From an uncultured Rikenella sp. (GTDB taxonomy: Bacteria; Bacteroidota; Bacteroidia; Bacteroidales; Rikenellaceae): a stretch of DNA of 16,037 bases. A model generated the notes under the pieces. It saw only the letters and a list, made by a program, of their open reading frames with translations. It did not search any database and was not told the origin of the DNA. Positions 15,040 to 16,037 of the stretch are shown one piece after another (within the stretch, counting starts at the first letter, position 1; each line of letters starts with the position of its first letter). Position numbers and translations under genes: made by a program. The stretch spans positions 1 to 16,037 of the forward strand of contig NZ_CAJTMN010000045.1 of NCBI RefSeq assembly GCF_910577125.1, in the 5' to 3' direction.

Positions 15040-15756
15040 ATGGAGAACCGAGAACCGATCATTTCGATCGACGACATACACAAGACTTACGAGGTGGGCG
15101 ACCAACCGGTACACGCGCTGGACGGGGTCGACCTGACGATCTATCGCAATGACTATGTGGCGATTATGGGCCCGTCGGGATCGGGAAAATCGACCCTGAT
15201 GAACATGCTGGGGTGTCTCGATACGCCGACCTCGGGACGCTATGTGCTGAACGGCACGGACGTGAGCGACATGGACGAGGACGAGCTGGCCGAGGTGCGC
15301 AACAAGGAGATCGGTTTCGTGTTCCAGACGTTCAACCTCCTGCCGCGTTACACGGCGGTCGAAAATGTGGCCGTACCGCTGGTCTACGCGGGGATCGCGA
15401 AGTCGCGGCGGCTGCGGCGGGCCGAAGAGGCGCTGCGCAGCGTGGGGCTCGAAAACCGCATGGAGCACCGGCCGAACGAGATGAGCGGGGGGCAGCGTCA
15501 GCGGGTGGCGGTGGCTCGGGCGCTGGTCAACGATCCGTCGATCATTCTGGCGGACGAACCGACGGGAAACCTCGACACGAAGACGTCGATCGACATCATG
15601 CGCCTCTTCGAAAGGATCTATCGGGAGGGAAACACGGTGATCGTGGTGACGCACGAGGAGGACATCGCGCGCCATGCGCGTCGGATCGTCCGGCTACGCG
15701 ACGGCCGGATCGAGTCGGACGAACCCAACCCGACGCCGACGCTCGGAAATGAATAA
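15040..15756 (+). CDS. ABC transporter ATP-binding protein (MacB/LolD type)
   Basis: A cytosolic ATPase of 238 residues that powers an FtsX/MacB-type membrane partner, usually for export or lipoprotein handling. All nucleotide-binding motifs are present: Walker A GPSGSGKS (44-51), Q-loop Gln96, signature MSGGQRQR (148-155), Walker B IILADEP with Glu173, D-loop NLDT, and switch His205. The segment GCLDTPTSGRYVLNGTDVS and the VFQTFNLLPRYTAVENV stretch place it in the MacB/LolD group. The start at 15040 follows the preceding stop by 26 bases and fits the family start; longer frames upstream run through the previous gene. The permease gene that normally follows is not what comes next, so the partner must lie elsewhere or beyond the window, or the operon has been rearranged. 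Confidence 0.93.
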   Translation: MENREPIISIDDIHKTYEVGDQPVHALDGVDLTIYRNDYVAIMGPSGSGKSTLMNMLGCLDTPTSGRYVLNGTDVSDMDEDELAEVRNKEIGFVFQTFNLLPRYTAVENVAVPLVYAGIAKSRRLRRAEEALRSVGLENRMEHRPNEMSGGQRQRVAVARALVNDPSIILADEPTGNLDTKTSIDIMRLFERIYREGNTVIVVTHEEDIARHARRIVRLRDGRIESDEPNPTPTLGNE

Positions 15757-16037
15757 GCCTCTGGGCGGCCCTACTCTGCCACTCTTTTTCTATTTTGCCG
15801 GTCTGGTTTTCCGGTCTGACTTTACGTGGGACGCTGAAACCCCGTTAAAAGGGACCTTCCCCTATTACTCAGACGGTGTGGAGGGGGAATCTTACGGAAA
15901 AGGCGATTACAAGGCGACCAACGGTCGGTTGTACAAGGTAAGCACCTCGGGAACGGGAACCCCGCTGGCCTGGTACCCCGCCCCGGGCTTCCGCGACGCA
16001 GGCAATTTTGGACGGTTAGGCGATCTGGTGTACGTCG
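15749..16037 (+). CDS. Partial open frame, surface-protein-like (runs off the window)
   Basis: An open frame from the ATG at 15749 to the window end gives 96 residues and continues. The ATG overlaps the ABC ATPase stop by eight bases (ATGAATAA). A short hydrophobic stretch, LPLFFYFAGLVF (10-21), could be part of a weak export signal but lacks the usual basic start. After it come aromatic and glycine-rich segments, YKATNGRLYKVSTSG and LAWYPAPGFRDAGNFG, which recall repeats in Bacteroidota surface proteins where such a segment leads to a GYYWSS block (Fib_succ_major-like domains). That block would lie past the edge. GC is nearer 50-55% than the 60% or more of the operon. It may be a real gene, a C-terminal fragment joined here by recombination, or chance; an FtsX-like permease would have been expected. 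Confidence 0.5.
   Translation, partial: MNKPLGGPTLPLFFYFAGLVFRSDFTWDAETPLKGTFPYYSDGVEGESYGKGDYKATNGRLYKVSTSGTGTPLAWYPAPGFRDAGNFGRLGDLVYV

Noticed and set aside
1..16037. CRISPR array, tRNA or rRNA genes, transposase or integrase, toxin-antitoxin or defence genes
   Set aside because: Looked for and not seen; apart from the inverted repeat and hairpins described, non-coding space is very small.

Overview
The window looks like a piece of a high-GC Bacteroidota chromosome, most likely Alistipes or another Rikenellaceae. The grounds are the gene families (a PrmC, RecX, M23 peptidase, CutC and HI0933-type flavoprotein run, an OprP-like porin, and a PiT transporter with a PhoU-like tail), mostly absent Shine-Dalgarno sites, and promoter candidates of the Bacteroidota TTTG / TAnnTTTG type. 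The genus is an inference; no rRNA or marker gene is present. The sequence is densely coding, with no tRNA, rRNA, CRISPR array or insertion sequence seen.

Left part (1-3280): a plus-strand cation:proton antiporter converges on a small AT-rich gene for a secreted protein of unknown function, and a perfect 15-bp hairpin between them can serve as terminator on both strands. A 280-base gap upstream of that small gene holds a 134-base imperfect inverted repeat, probably a dispersed element or structured RNA. Next comes ribD (riboflavin synthesis), on the minus strand, with a promoter candidate that almost abuts its start codon.

Middle part (3356-9315, all minus strand, transcribed right to left): an OmpR-type response regulator overlaps its membrane histidine kinase, followed after 3 bp by a small EamA-type transporter. 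After a 91-bp gap come a PiT phosphate transporter fused to a PhoU-like domain and, 3 bp further, an OprP/OprO-type porin. The gap contains two heptamers spaced 11 bp apart that resemble an E. coli Pho box, next to a possible -7 element. Together this suggests a phosphate-sensing and uptake module: porin in the outer membrane, PiT in the inner membrane, and the two-component pair as likely regulator. The regulatory link is inferred.

Right part (9377-16037, all plus strand): one tightly packed operon from a candidate promoter: prmC, recX, an M23 metallopeptidase, cutC, a flavoprotein, a 125-residue protein that looks like a methyltransferase with its catalytic core missing, and a MacB/LolD-type ABC ATPase. 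Most junctions overlap by 4-8 bases, so translation is probably coupled. Instead of the permease expected after the ATPase, an overlapping frame of lower GC runs off the window end and resembles Bacteroidota surface-protein sequence.

The points most worth a second look are the Pho-box-like site, the core-less methyltransferase, the inverted-repeat element, and the unexpected open frame after the ABC ATPase. I did not find a clearly new multi-gene system.
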